64,000 bases of DNA from Paraburkholderia ginsengisoli NBRC 100965 (GTDB lineage: Bacteria > Pseudomonadota > Gammaproteobacteria > Burkholderiales > Burkholderiaceae), in assembly GCF_000739735.1 (NCBI RefSeq), contig NZ_BBJF01000005.1, positions 124,001-188,000 on the forward strand, written 5' to 3'. Positions 32,955 through 41,752 of the stretch are shown here, piece after piece. Position 1 is the stretch's first letter. Every line of letters begins with the position of its first letter. A program made the translations under genes and the position numbers. Below the pieces are notes generated by a model that saw only the letters and a program-made list of their open reading frames with translations, searched no databases and was not told the origin of the DNA.

Positions 32955-33047
32955 ATGATCTTCGCCAATCCAGTTCATCGCGCGCCGTCGATCGACGCGC
33001 GTCGTGTGCCGCAACGCCGCTCTCAAGCGGCGCGCCGCGCAGCCTGA
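32955..33047 (+). CDS. Possible 30-residue Arg-rich peptide or gene remnant
   Basis: ATG at 32955 is preceded by TTGGAGACACGC (good Shine-Dalgarno spacing) and opens 30 codons to TGA at 33047, product starting MIFANPVHRAPSIDARRVPQ. It lies between the ligA hairpin and the next membrane-protein gene. It may be a leader peptide or the front end of a decayed gene; there is no homology evidence. Confidence 0.25.
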   Translation: MIFANPVHRAPSIDARRVPQRRSQAARRAA

Positions 33048-33176
33048 CCCGCTTCTGAAGTCTGAAACCTGAACCCGTGCGCGGCGACGTTACGCGAAGC
33101 CGCGTGGCCCGTTGCGGCTGCCGCGCACGACATCCGTGTGGGACGTGTTGTAAAGCGTGTTTCGAGGAGAGCGGAC

Positions 33177-33719
33177 ATGAGTGGCAATTTCGGCGTGAGC
33201 AGGGCGGACCTTGGAAAGGGATTGAGGTCTACCGATTTCGATTCGCCCGGCTGCAAGGCGACGTTGCGCGCCGGCGTGATCGGCGGATTGGTCGGCGCGG
33301 TGGTGATCTGGATTTACGAGGCGCTCGTGTGGGTCGGGGCGCAGCATCTGATGCCGCTGGCGGGCATTCCGCGTAACGCGACGGGACTCGTGTTCGGCAA
33401 GCATGTGCAGGAGTCGCTCGGGATCTGGGCGTATGTGGTGGGCACGGGGATTCACTTCGTGTTCGCGGCGGCGTGGGGCGTGCTGTTTGCGGCCGTGTGG
33501 CCTTACTTTCGCCGACGCGGTTATGAAGCGACGCTGGTGGCGCTGTTCTATGCGGTGCTCGCGTGGATCGTGATGCATGTGGCGATCATGATCGCGTCGG
33601 ATAACCATCCGAACTACTACGACCCGGCGGTGATTATCGGCGGGTTCATGTCGCACATCTTTTTCACCGTGCCGCTGGCTTTGACCGTCAAGCGACTGCT
33701 GCAACCTCAACGGCACTAA
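33177..33719 (+). CDS. Integral membrane protein, possibly YagU-like (DUF1440)
   Basis: The 180-residue inner-membrane protein has about four hydrophobic segments (near 24-45, 78-100, 112-130 and 145-165). The arrangement (GVIGGLVGAVVIWIYE; LGIWAYVVGTGIHFVFAAAWGVLFA; IIGGFMSHIFFTVPLAL) resembles the YagU/DUF1440 family, recalled by topology and motif pattern rather than proven. The start ATG 33177 has AGGAG nine bases upstream; the frame is open 39 bp further. No role is deducible. Confidence 0.75.
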   Translation: MSGNFGVSRADLGKGLRSTDFDSPGCKATLRAGVIGGLVGAVVIWIYEALVWVGAQHLMPLAGIPRNATGLVFGKHVQESLGIWAYVVGTGIHFVFAAAWGVLFAAVWPYFRRRGYEATLVALFYAVLAWIVMHVAIMIASDNHPNYYDPAVIIGGFMSHIFFTVPLALTVKRLLQPQRH

Positions 33720-33799
33720 CGCAGTGGGTTCGATAAACCTCACGCGCCACGCCGATAAAAAAGTATTTCAACGAGACGTAAAACCTGGAGATCAGAAGA

Positions 33800-35023
33800 A
33801 TGATGAAGAGTATCCGACGAGTCGACGCCGTGCTGTTTGGCGCGGCGATGGCGGCCGCAGTGCCGGCCTTCGCTCAAAGCAGCGTGACCTTGTACGGCAT
33901 CGTCGATAACGGCCTGTCTTACACCAATAACCAGGCGTCGGCGCTCGGCGTCACCAGCGGCGGCAAATCGGCGACCAAGATGACGCCCGGCGTGTGGGCC
34001 GGCAGCCGCTTCGGCCTGAAGGGCGGAGAGGACCTGGGCGGCGGCACGAAGGCGATCTTCCAGCTCGAGTCCGGTTTCAATTCGACGACCGGCGCGCAGC
34101 AGTACGCCAACGCGATGTTCGGCCGCCAGGCATGGGTCGGCGTGACCAATCCGGCGTACGGTACGTTGACGGCGGGCCGCCAGTACGCGTCGTATTACCA
34201 GATGCTGTCGCCGTATAGCCCGACCACCTGGATCACCGGTTACTACGGCGCTCACCCTGGCGATATCGACGGTCTCGATACGATTTACCGTTCGAACAAC
34301 ACGCTCGAGTACACGTCGCCGAAGATTTTCGGTCTGACGGTGAGCGGTTCGTATTCGCTCGGCGGCGTGGCGGGCAGCTTCAACCGCGGTTCGACGTGGA
34401 CGACTGGCGCGCAGTACGCAGTCGGTCCGATCGGCCTCGCGGTCGGCTTCTCGCGGATCAACAACTCGACGCTCGGCGGCGGCGCGTGGGGCGCGGATTC
34501 GACCACGACCAACGGCGGCGCGCAGATCGGCGTGTCCGCGTTGACGAACGGCTACCAGACCGCGCAGGCGCAGCAGCGCTTTGCGGTGGGCGGCGGCTAC
34601 ACGTTCAATAGCGCATGGGACGTCACGGCGACCTATTCGAACGTGCAGTACATTCCGGGCACGGGGTCGAAGTTCCACGACACGGCGATCTTCAACACGG
34701 GTGGCGCGGTGCTCCACTGGAAGCCGGCCGTTGCATGGGATTTCGGTCTCGGCTATAGCTACACCCGTGCAACGCGCGCGAACGCGATCGACGATAACGC
34801 GCAGTACCATCAGTTCAACCTGTCCGAGTACTACTCGCTGTCCAAGCGGACCGGGCTCTACGCACTGCAGGCTTATCAGAAGGCGAAGGGCAAGACGCTG
34901 GGCACGAATGGCGCCGGGCAGATCATCGACGCGACGGCGACGCTGGGCGACGGTTACAACACCGCGCCGTCTTCTTCGGGCAGCCAGTTTGCGGTGGGGG
35001 TGGGGATTATTCACCGCTTCTGA
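33800..35023 (+). CDS. Outer membrane porin (Burkholderiales trimeric type)
   Basis: The protein has 407 residues. It has a signal peptide cleaved after AAVPAFAQ, then the canonical mature start SSVTLYGIVDNGLSY and a 16-strand barrel. The typical porin motifs are SRFGLKGGEDLGGGTKAIFQLESGF, FGRQAWVGVTNPAYGTLTAGRQY and a terminal aromatic strand (FAVGVGIIHRF). It allows diffusion of small hydrophilic solutes, and porins of this family are often co-located with aromatic catabolism genes. Strong terminator follows. Confidence 0.94.
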   Translation: MMKSIRRVDAVLFGAAMAAAVPAFAQSSVTLYGIVDNGLSYTNNQASALGVTSGGKSATKMTPGVWAGSRFGLKGGEDLGGGTKAIFQLESGFNSTTGAQQYANAMFGRQAWVGVTNPAYGTLTAGRQYASYYQMLSPYSPTTWITGYYGAHPGDIDGLDTIYRSNNTLEYTSPKIFGLTVSGSYSLGGVAGSFNRGSTWTTGAQYAVGPIGLAVGFSRINNSTLGGGAWGADSTTTNGGAQIGVSALTNGYQTAQAQQRFAVGGGYTFNSAWDVTATYSNVQYIPGTGSKFHDTAIFNTGGAVLHWKPAVAWDFGLGYSYTRATRANAIDDNAQYHQFNLSEYYSLSKRTGLYALQAYQKAKGKTLGTNGAGQIIDATATLGDGYNTAPSSSGSQFAVGVGIIHRF

Positions 35024-35048
35024 GTTGAAGGGTCTGTAATGGAGAAAG

Positions 35049-35076
35049 CCGGGTTCTTTGGAGCCCGGTTTTTTTT
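35049..35076 (+). terminator. Intrinsic terminator of the porin gene
   Basis: CCGGGTTC...GAGCCCGG forms a GC-rich stem ending in GCCCGG, followed by eight T residues (35069-35076). It lies 25 bp after the porin stop. Confidence 0.85.
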
Positions 35077-35199
35077 CGTGGTTGTGACCAGAAAAGTCGA
35101 GGGTGGATAGAGATACGTCCGAGAGGAATGAGTCGATGCGAGCCGTATTATCGATCGGGCATTGGCAGTCGATTCCATCAATCCGAATGAGGACGCATT

Positions 35200-35421
35200 G
35201 TGAAAAAACACGCTTATGTTGAACACCGGCCACGGTCGACAGACAAAAACACGCCCACTTTGCATCACGTGGTGATCGTCGAGCACAAAGAAGTCAAACA
35301 GACCGCCACGCAGAAAGAAGCTGCAGACTGGGCGCTTGCGCAGGACTACATCGTGCATGTCGCACGGGAGCGGCACTTGCAGGACCGGGATCAGCCGGCG
35401 CACTGGCGTTCGTATCCGTAG
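35200..35421 (+). CDS. Small hypothetical protein (73 residues)
   Basis: GTG start at 35200 with GAGGA eight bases upstream. The product is MKKHAYVEHRPRSTDKNTPT..., rich in His, Lys and Gln, without a signal peptide or membrane segment. The central TLHHVVIVEHKEVKQTATQKEAADWALAQDYIVHVARER looks like a small alpha/beta domain. I do not recognise the family. The plausible ribosome-binding site and codon use support it being a gene. Confidence 0.6.
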   Translation: MKKHAYVEHRPRSTDKNTPTLHHVVIVEHKEVKQTATQKEAADWALAQDYIVHVARERHLQDRDQPAHWRSYP

Positions 35422-35600
35422 CCGTGCCTTCGGGTATCGCAGCGCCGGTTCACAGCCCGCGCTCTCCTGGTGTGATGCGGTGCTCGCTTTCTTGAGCTGA
35501 ATCGATTACATCCGAGGTAATTGGCGGGTAGCTCACCCGCACCTAATCTTCGAGGGTCGCGCGGTTCATTCCGGGCCGCGCTCACCATCGAGGACACATC

Positions 35601-36152
35601 ATGTCGACGTTTCAGGTTCATACCATCGACTCCGCACCGGAGCACTCCCAACCCGTGTTGCGCCAGATTCAGCAAACCTTCGGCTTCGTTCCCAACGTTG
35701 CGGGGGCGATGGCCGAATCCCCGGTTCTGATCGCGGCCTTCTTCGATCTGTTCAGGAAGGTTCATGCCGGCACCTTCAATGAAGCGCAAATCCAGACCCT
35801 GTTGCTGACGAACGCGGTCACCAATGCGTGCGCATGGGCTGTCGCATTTCACACCGCTTTGGCGCTGAACGAAGGACTTGCCCCCGCCGATGTCGAGGCG
35901 ATCCGCGCGGGACGTTCGCCTGCGGATTATCAACATGCCGCGCTCTCCCGGTTGACGAAAACGGCGATAGAGAAACGCGGCCATCTCGACGAGCGGGACG
36001 TGAGCGCGTTTCTCGAAGCAGGCTTCCGTCGCGATCAGGTGCTTGAGGTGATTGCCGTCGCGGCGGCGTCGACGATGACGAATTACGTCGGCAACATCAC
36101 GCAGCCGCCTTTGGAGACGCAATTCCACGCGCACGTCTGGAACGGCAACTGA
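35601..36152 (+). CDS. Carboxymuconolactone decarboxylase (CMD)/AhpD-like protein
   Basis: The 183-residue helical protein of the CMD/AhpD superfamily has the conserved FGFVPNVAGAMAESP entry (27-41) and the region EAQIQTLLLTNAVTNACAWAVAFH (61-84). The AhpD CxxC-x3-H motif is reduced here to Cys77-x-x-Ala80-x3-His84, so disulfide (peroxidase) chemistry is unlikely as in AhpD. The start follows GAGGACACATC. It lies upstream of an XRE-type regulator on the same strand, a frequent arrangement for CMD-family stress or oxidoreduction genes. Confidence 0.88.
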   Translation: MSTFQVHTIDSAPEHSQPVLRQIQQTFGFVPNVAGAMAESPVLIAAFFDLFRKVHAGTFNEAQIQTLLLTNAVTNACAWAVAFHTALALNEGLAPADVEAIRAGRSPADYQHAALSRLTKTAIEKRGHLDERDVSAFLEAGFRRDQVLEVIAVAAASTMTNYVGNITQPPLETQFHAHVWNGN

Positions 36153-36281
36153 GGCTTTGTGCTTTCTCTAAGAGTTCCTGTCGGCGGGCAGGGAGTATGC
36201 TGATCCGCACAATCCGTTGATCGTGCGTCGCCTGCCGATCACGACACTCCCAGTGAATTCAGACGTGCGGATAAGAGAGCG

Positions 36282-37148
36282 ATGAACCCTGCGAACCCGG
36301 TCAAGAAAACGCCGCCGAACGATCTCGGCGCATTGCTGCGCCACTGGCGAGACATGCGCGGTGTAAGCCAGCTGGACCTGTCGTTCAATGCGGGCGTCTC
36401 GCAGCGACATATCAGCTTTATCGAAAGCGGACGCAGCGTGCCGAGCCGGCAGATGTTGATGGATATCGCGCAGACGCTCGACGTTCCTCTGCGCGAACGC
36501 AACACGCTGCTGCTGGCCGCCGGCTATGCGCCGATGTACGCCGACGCCGCGTGGAACGCGCAGGAAATGCAGAGCGTCACGAAAGCGCTCGCGCGAATGT
36601 TGCGGCAACACGAGCCGTTTCCCGCGCTGGTCATGGACCGCTACTGGAACGTGTTGATGACCAATGAGTCCGCGCCGCGCTTTTTCAATTGCTTCGTCGA
36701 TATGGCCGCGCGCAGGGGACCGCGCAACATGCTGCATTTGATGTTCGATCCCGAGGGGATGCGCCCGTTCGTCGCGGGTTGGAAAAGTGTTGCAGATAGT
36801 CTCATTCAGCGGGTTTATCGGGAAGCGGTGGGACGAGTGGTCGATGATTCGACGCGCGAGTTGCTTGCGGCGTTACGCGCGTATCCCGATGTGGCGGAAT
36901 GTGAAATTGCGGGTGGGTTGGGCGGTGCTGATTCGGCTGGCGCCTCTGCTTCTCCGGCGTTGCCGGTGATTCCTATTGGCTTCGTCAAGGACGGCCATGT
37001 GCTGAAGTATTTTTCAATGGTGGCGAGTGTCGGCACGCCGCAAAGCGTTGCCGCGCAGGAACTGCGCATCGAGTGCATGTTTCCCGCCGATGATGAAACG
37101 GAAGCGCGGCATCTGGCGATGCTCGATGCGCTTCCGCAGCAGGAGTGA
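36282..37148 (+). CDS. XRE family regulator with MmyB-type ligand-binding domain
   Basis: The 288-residue protein has an N-terminal lambda-repressor-like HTH (about 14-72, LGALLRHWRDMRGVSQLDLSF; SQRHISFIESGRSVPSRQML). It continues into a MmyB-like PAS-related C-terminal domain (about 100-280, PFPALVMDRYWNVLMTNESAPRFF), thought to bind a fatty-acid-like ligand in relatives. A low-complexity Gly/Ala/Ser patch sits at about 218-227. It may regulate the neighbouring CMD gene. Confidence 0.9.
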   Translation: MNPANPVKKTPPNDLGALLRHWRDMRGVSQLDLSFNAGVSQRHISFIESGRSVPSRQMLMDIAQTLDVPLRERNTLLLAAGYAPMYADAAWNAQEMQSVTKALARMLRQHEPFPALVMDRYWNVLMTNESAPRFFNCFVDMAARRGPRNMLHLMFDPEGMRPFVAGWKSVADSLIQRVYREAVGRVVDDSTRELLAALRAYPDVAECEIAGGLGGADSAGASASPALPVIPIGFVKDGHVLKYFSMVASVGTPQSVAAQELRIECMFPADDETEARHLAMLDALPQQE

Positions 37149-37193
37149 GGCGCTGCGTCGACCGGTTCCGTCAGGCGCCTCTGATGAGCCGGG

Positions 37194-37664
37194 TTAGTGC
37201 CGCACGGGCGCGGGGCGGCGCGTGGTGGCCGTTCTCACGATCGTTGCGCTTTTCGCGGCCACGCGTTTGCGCGGGGTGGTCTTGGCGACCGGTGGGCTTT
37301 GCGGGTCTTTCTCCGCGATGTTTGCCGCTTCCGCCAGCAGGCGGGTGGCCTGGGTCGCGGTGATCCGGCTGTGCGCGACGCCCTTTGCATCGAGTGCGAT
37401 CACCTGGAAAAGCTCGCGGTCGCATGCGAGCTCCTGTTGATACTGCTCGCCTGTTTCGACCAGTAATTCGAGCAAGGCCCGCTGTCGATGACGTTCATCA
37501 TTCGTGATCGCAGGATTCCTACAGATCGACGCGGTGAGTGTGATCAGCGTTTCGAGGTTGCTTAGCTGGCGGTCGCATAGGTCGAAGGCGGAGAGGGCGA
37601 GCTTTTCGTGCTGGAGAGCATCGACCGGTGGGCGGGATGCGGGTTGTTTGGTGGCTTTGCTCAT
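37194..37664 (-). CDS. Hypothetical protein with a basic Ala/Pro/Lys-rich tail
   Basis: The 156-residue protein (ATG 37664 with GGGAGATCGCACC upstream; the frame is open a further 57 codons) has a helical body (about 18-110, HEKLALSAFDLCDRQLSNLETLITL; RALLELLVETGEQYQQELACDRELFQVIAL). The tail is strongly basic (about 125-156, KTTPRKRVAAKSATIVRTATTRRPAPVRH), like histone-H1-type or AlgP-like tails that bind nucleic acid. I do not recognise the family. Convergent with the XRE gene, 45 bp apart. Confidence 0.7.
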   Translation of the reverse strand: MSKATKQPASRPPVDALQHEKLALSAFDLCDRQLSNLETLITLTASICRNPAITNDERHRQRALLELLVETGEQYQQELACDRELFQVIALDAKGVAHSRITATQATRLLAEAANIAEKDPQSPPVAKTTPRKRVAAKSATIVRTATTRRPAPVRH

Positions 37665-38311
37665 GGTGCGATCTCCCTGGGATTGTTTGGATCGCCCGAC
37701 ACTTGGTTGGGTATTTGGGTGAGCGGGCACGTGGGGGATTGGAAGACCGGGATCGTAACGAACCGGCGAGCCTCTCGGCTCTCCCACCACAGCCCGCCCA
37801 TTGTGAAATATATAGACGTGCAGCAGTAGACGCACAACCCGCCTGGGCGGGTGTGCGGTTACGATCGCAGGCTTCCAAACCTGGCCGGCGGGTGTTTTCC
37901 GATGGCTTGATGATTATAGAGCAGAGTCGGTGTGCGTTTTTTATGGGATGAGTAGTGCTAAGAAGTAATTGAATGGTGAGATTGCATCGCCTTCATTGCT
38001 GGTCGCATAGAAGACGCAGGCGATTGGACGTCGCGCTGAGTCCGTCCGAATCTAGGGCAAAAAATTGGAAGTTCGTCCGCCCGAAGCTGCCAGTTTATTT
38101 TGCGCTCGGCCACCGTCCGGCCCCATGGGCCATTGATGTAACAGCGTCGGTGAGGCCGCTACAGATCTCTTTCCTGCCGCTCGCATGCCGATGATTGCGA
38201 ATGTTCGTCGCAGTGTCCGCGAGGATGCGGGCGTTGGCCGCATTCAGTAACGGACATTCAGCGCCTGTTGATTTGCACGGCTGCCCCGTGTGCTCAGGAA
38301 GTGCTTCTGTC

Positions 38312-38671
38312 TCACGCGCTAGCTTTACGTTTTTTTGCGACTCGCAAAAAGATCAACGCGAGTCCGCTGAAAATGACCTCCGGGCCCGCGGTCTCGGTGG
38401 CCAGCATCGACCCGGGGTTTCGGTGGTGGATCAGCGACAGCGCAGCAACACAAATGGGAAAGCGACCAATTCCCATTCGATCCAACGTATCGTTCGCTAA
38501 AGCGAATTGCGCTGGACTTAAACCTCGCGCCTTTGCATTCCGCCAGAGGATCCATCGAAGCGCTGCAACGATTAGAACATCGTAGACGTAGGGTGTGGTG
38601 TGAAATGGCCTGCATGGGCGGTCATTCACTTGTCGAGACCGTCTCGTAACGTCCCGGACGATATCACTCAC
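38312..38671 (-). CDS. Hypothetical small hydrophobic protein in the degenerate region
   Basis: GTG at 38671 has GGCGGAGGCTTTG upstream and opens about 119 codons. The product has hydrophobic stretches near YDVLIVAALRWILW, IGRFPICVAALSLI and VIFSGLALIFLRV, suggesting two to three membrane segments, and a basic C-terminus (KKRKASA). It is unrecognised. It overlaps the integrase-like fragment start by 8 bp and could be a decaying or spurious gene. Confidence 0.35.
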   Translation of the reverse strand: MSDIVRDVTRRSRQVNDRPCRPFHTTPYVYDVLIVAALRWILWRNAKARGLSPAQFALANDTLDRMGIGRFPICVAALSLIHHRNPGSMLATETAGPEVIFSGLALIFLRVAKKRKASA

Positions 38672-38966
38672 CAAAGCCTCCGCCGTTCTTCCCCCCCGGA
38701 CCCATTCCGTCGCTCACTCTCGGACGGTCCCCCTCCCGCTCATCGTTTGGATCGATGCCCTTCGCCAGTAGCGAGTTCATCCTGGCAATCTGCAGATGCG
38801 CACCGTCGATCGAATCAGTCGGGAACGTCCCACAGCTATAGCGCCGTTCCTTACCGGCCCACTTCCCCGAGTCGCGACTGTCGGCGAAGCGACCTGGCAC
38901 GGCCGCATATTTCCTGATCGACCACCATCGGCTTAGGCCGACAAGATGACAAAGTCCTCCGAGCAA
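38664..38966 (-). pseudogene. Fragment resembling the N-terminal (DUF4102) domain of a phage-type integrase
   Basis: The minus-strand frame encodes GKERRYSCGTFPTDSIDGAH and NSLLAKGIDPNDERE. This matches the arm-binding domain pattern of P4-type tyrosine recombinases (GKE..LSLGTYPxxSLAEAR....LLAxGIDPxxxR). The catalytic R-H-R-Y domain, some 300 residues further on, is missing; the frame ends after a Gly-rich stretch (GGKNGGGFGE). The assignment is by motif resemblance; it is at best a truncated remnant of an integrated element. Confidence 0.45.
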
Positions 38967-39341
38967 TCAAACGTTGAGTGTTGAGCCGACAGTCATTGCA
39001 GCCCGCATTTTCGAAGGCTTGATGATCGGCAGCAAGAAGTCGCGTCCAAGCGGGGAAACCCTAAGGTGATTCAGCTTTCTGCGGCATCGCGCGTCATTGA
39101 CGTGTTATCTGTCGCGTAGCCTATTCATTGACTCACCATGCAAACCGCATATCCGCGAAACACTCCCCACACCCGCAGCCCCAATGCGCCACACCTCTCA
39201 CACCCAGCAAAAAAGATATCCCCACCCCCACCAAATATGCTAGAAATAACACCTGCACGGGGGCACCGGAAAACAGCCGCACGGGGCAAGCGAGCAACCG
39301 ATCTTAGGCTTTCAAATTCTTAATCGGCCGCGAGGTGGATC

Positions 39342-40175
39342 ATGAGAATAAAAACGCTTTTAGGGTGTGGGGTGACGACGCTCGCCTCGGCGCTAACGCT
39401 ACAGTGCGGCCTCGCCTGGGCCGACGGTCCCGAAGCCGCGTATGCATCCGACGAAGAAGCGCCGTCCGGCTCGCTCAGTCCGGATGAATACCAGGTCAAT
39501 GCGGACGGCATGAAAGAGGATCCGAAAGCAAAGATGTCGGATGTGGCTCGCGCTTATCGCAACGGCTATATCAATCGCGGCAAGGAGGATCAGGCCGGCT
39601 ACAACGCGATGATCGAGTCGCACAACCACGGCCAGCGCAAGCCCACCACCCCGACCAATACGCAGGTCGCCCGCGTCGACGTGCCGCCGTTGCCGGCCGG
39701 CCTTCCCGAAGACGACAACTCGAAGTACACCACCATTCCGCCGCAACCTCGGCAGTACGCGCAGCGTCAGGTCTCGCAAGCGCGTCAGGTGCCGCAACCG
39801 CAGCCGCAGCAGCAATACCAGCCGCAACCGCAACCGCAGCCGCAGTATCGGCAGGCGTATCAGGAGCCGCAGTACGCGCCCGCCATGCCGATGCAGTATC
39901 AGCCGGCCCCCGAGTATGCACAGGCGCAGATGCAGCCGGTCTACGCCGACAGCCAGCCCGTGTATGTGCGCCAGGAGTATGCGCCGCCGCCTCCGGTCCA
40001 GTACGTCCCGGTCTACGCGCAGCAGCAGTACGAGGAAATGCCTGTCGTGGAAACCGTGATGCAGCCGATGGCGCCGCCTGTCGCGTATCAGGTTTATCGG
40101 CCGCCGGTCTACCTGAGCATGCCGCGTATGTACGCGTATCGGGCGCCGGTGGTGAGCTATCGGATGTGGCGCTGA
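39342..40175 (+). CDS. Secreted Pro/Gln/Tyr-rich low-complexity protein
   Basis: The 277-residue protein has a Sec signal peptide (MRIKTLLGCGVTTLASALTLQCGLAWADG). A short charged region follows (30-120, including MSDVARAYRNGYINRGKEDQAGYNAM). The rest is a long repetitive segment (about 125-277) made of PQPQ, QYQP, PVQYVP, PVY and QQQY units. It ends with PVVSYRMWR. It is likely a cell-surface or periplasmic protein; the repeats recall cell-wall- or biofilm-associated Pro/Gln-rich proteins, but no homology is claimed. Good ribosome-binding site GAGGTGGATC. Hairpin terminator follows. Confidence 0.8.
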   Translation: MRIKTLLGCGVTTLASALTLQCGLAWADGPEAAYASDEEAPSGSLSPDEYQVNADGMKEDPKAKMSDVARAYRNGYINRGKEDQAGYNAMIESHNHGQRKPTTPTNTQVARVDVPPLPAGLPEDDNSKYTTIPPQPRQYAQRQVSQARQVPQPQPQQQYQPQPQPQPQYRQAYQEPQYAPAMPMQYQPAPEYAQAQMQPVYADSQPVYVRQEYAPPPPVQYVPVYAQQQYEEMPVVETVMQPMAPPVAYQVYRPPVYLSMPRMYAYRAPVVSYRMWR

Positions 40176-40246
40176 CGCATCGTCAACGCGTCAGTGGAAG
40201 GGGCGACGAAGCGCCGGTCGGGAAAACAATCGATGATGAATAGTGC

Positions 40247-40276
40247 CAGGGCTCGGTGAATGAACGCCGAGCCCTG
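40247..40276 (+). terminator. Hairpin terminator of the Pro/Gln-rich gene
   Basis: CAGGGCTCGG pairs perfectly with CCGAGCCCTG (10 bp, 10-nt loop), followed by AGTCTTT. It lies 72 bp after the stop and 44 bp before the convergent BON gene, so it may serve both. Confidence 0.7.
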
Positions 40277-40319
40277 AGTCTTTGCGCGCCCGCTGTTGGC
40301 GATAACGCGAGCCGCGCGA

Positions 40320-40703
40320 TCAATGACCGCTGCCGTGCCTCGTGCGCACCGTCAACCGGTTCTGCACGGACCTGACTCCGCGCACCGATCTGGCCGCGTT
40401 GCCGGCCCGCTGGATCTGCGAGCGCTGCGGCACGCTGCCGGTCAGCGTGACGACGCCGTGGCGCGCCTGCACATGAATCGACGCCGAGTTCAGTCCCGTC
40501 GTGCGCGTGAAGGCGCGGCGGACGTCGCGAACCAACTGGCTATCGGATCTGGCTCGAGACTGAGATGTCGTGATCGGCTGGTTGTGCGCGGACGCATCGT
40601 TCGGCATGCCGCCGGGCGTTTGCGCATTCGCGTAAGTCGCGCCAATCGCGAGGGAGACGGCGACCAACGCGCCGAGTAGTCTGCTCGTGCCGTGTGTTCT
40701 CAC
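40320..40703 (-). CDS. BON-domain periplasmic protein
   Basis: The 127-residue protein has a signal peptide (LLGALVAVSLAIGATYANAQ) and one BON domain (about 55-120: LVRDVRRAFTRTTGLNSASI, HVQARHGVVTLTGSVPQRSQ, ARSVRGVRSVQNRLTV). BON domains bind phospholipid or peptidoglycan surfaces and occur in osmotic-stress proteins. Start is GTG 40703 preceded by AAAGGAGG. It is a paralogue of the protein at 45521. Confidence 0.88.
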   Translation of the reverse strand: MRTHGTSRLLGALVAVSLAIGATYANAQTPGGMPNDASAHNQPITTSQSRARSDSQLVRDVRRAFTRTTGLNSASIHVQARHGVVTLTGSVPQRSQIQRAGNAARSVRGVRSVQNRLTVRTRHGSGH

Positions 40704-40960
40704 TATTCCTCCTTTGCCGGTTTGTCCGGGGTCTGCCTTTTCAAGCCGCGTGATGCCGGGGGACGAGGCAGCGAAACGTGATGCCGATGCCGCCTCGACA
40801 AGCGTGTGCGACGCCGGATCTGATTATATGCCGCGATGACAGGATCAACGGCCCATTCGCGACGTGCCCGCAAGCGCGCTCGACAGCACAACCGTCACGG
40901 CAATAGCGGAAGGTGTGCACAACGAATCCACGTCGGCCGCCGCGCGACCGGATGCATCCG

Positions 40961-41752
40961 TCAGCGCGTCAGCCCGCGCATACGATCGACCTGCTCGTTG
41001 AGTTGAGCGACCGAATCGGCGAGAAACTTCGCGCGCGCATCGAGATGGAAAAGCAGCAGCGTCACGATGAGGATCACGAACGCTGAAGGAATGACCGCGG
41101 CCGCGAGCCACTCGGGACGCACGCCGCCCGCCGCGCCGCAAATCGATCCGGCCGCGAAGTTCGCCGCGGCCATGCCGGTGTAGTGCATGCCCGCGATCGC
41201 GACGCCCATCACGCAGGCGGTGCCGATGCGCTTGCGCATCACGTATCGCTGATCGGTGTTGCGCAATGTGTGCGCGCCCCACAGCGCCGCCGTCGACGCC
41301 ACGATCGCAATGACGATCGACGCGGCGAAGATGGCGGGATCATAGTCGATGGCGGGCTCCATCAGCAGCGCGCGCATACCCACGTAGTGCATGCTGGCGA
41401 TGCCCAGACCCATCAGCACGCCGCCCACCAGCAGACGAACCACGCCGAGGTCCTTGCGCGTGACGATATACAACGCGAACCACGAAACCAGCACGGCGAT
41501 GACGAGCGAATAACCGGTCACGGCGAGATCGTAGCCAAGCGGAATGTTGAGCGAAAACGACAGCATCCCGATGAAGTGCATCGACCAGATGCCGAAGCCC
41601 ATCGCCAGCGCGCCGCCGGCGAGCCATATTTGCCGAGCGCGCGCATAGGCGAGCAGGGAAATCCGGTCCGCGAGATCCAGCGCCGTGTAGGACGCGAGTG
41701 TCGCGATCATAAGCGAGAACGCGACTAACCCCAGGTTGTAGTGACTTTGCAT
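40961..41752 (-). CDS. MHYT-domain integral membrane sensor protein
   Basis: The 263-residue protein has seven predicted membrane segments and the MHYT motifs MHFIGM (about 59), MHYVGM (about 121) and MHYTGM (about 190). These are proposed to bind copper or sense O2/NO/CO. There is no attached GGDEF, EAL or kinase domain; the C-terminus is a short cytoplasmic coiled segment (LLLFHLDARAKFLADSVAQLNEQVDRM). It may signal through a partner or act alone. Confidence 0.92.
   Translation of the reverse strand: MQSHYNLGLVAFSLMIATLASYTALDLADRISLLAYARARQIWLAGGALAMGFGIWSMHFIGMLSFSLNIPLGYDLAVTGYSLVIAVLVSWFALYIVTRKDLGVVRLLVGGVLMGLGIASMHYVGMRALLMEPAIDYDPAIFAASIVIAIVASTAALWGAHTLRNTDQRYVMRKRIGTACVMGVAIAGMHYTGMAAANFAAGSICGAAGGVRPEWLAAAVIPSAFVILIVTLLLFHLDARAKFLADSVAQLNEQVDRMRGLTR

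Larger units (their letters stand above)
37665..39341. other. Degenerate, lower-GC region of about 1.7 kb
   Basis: GC content is visibly lower than in the flanks (runs such as GTTTTTTATGGGATGAG). Apart from an ORF at 38312-38671 and an integrase-like fragment at 38664-38966 (both minus strand) no gene is supported. A palindrome TTTTTTGCGA-CTCGCAAAAA lies at 38331-38350. The segment looks like the remains of a foreign insertion. Confidence 0.55.
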
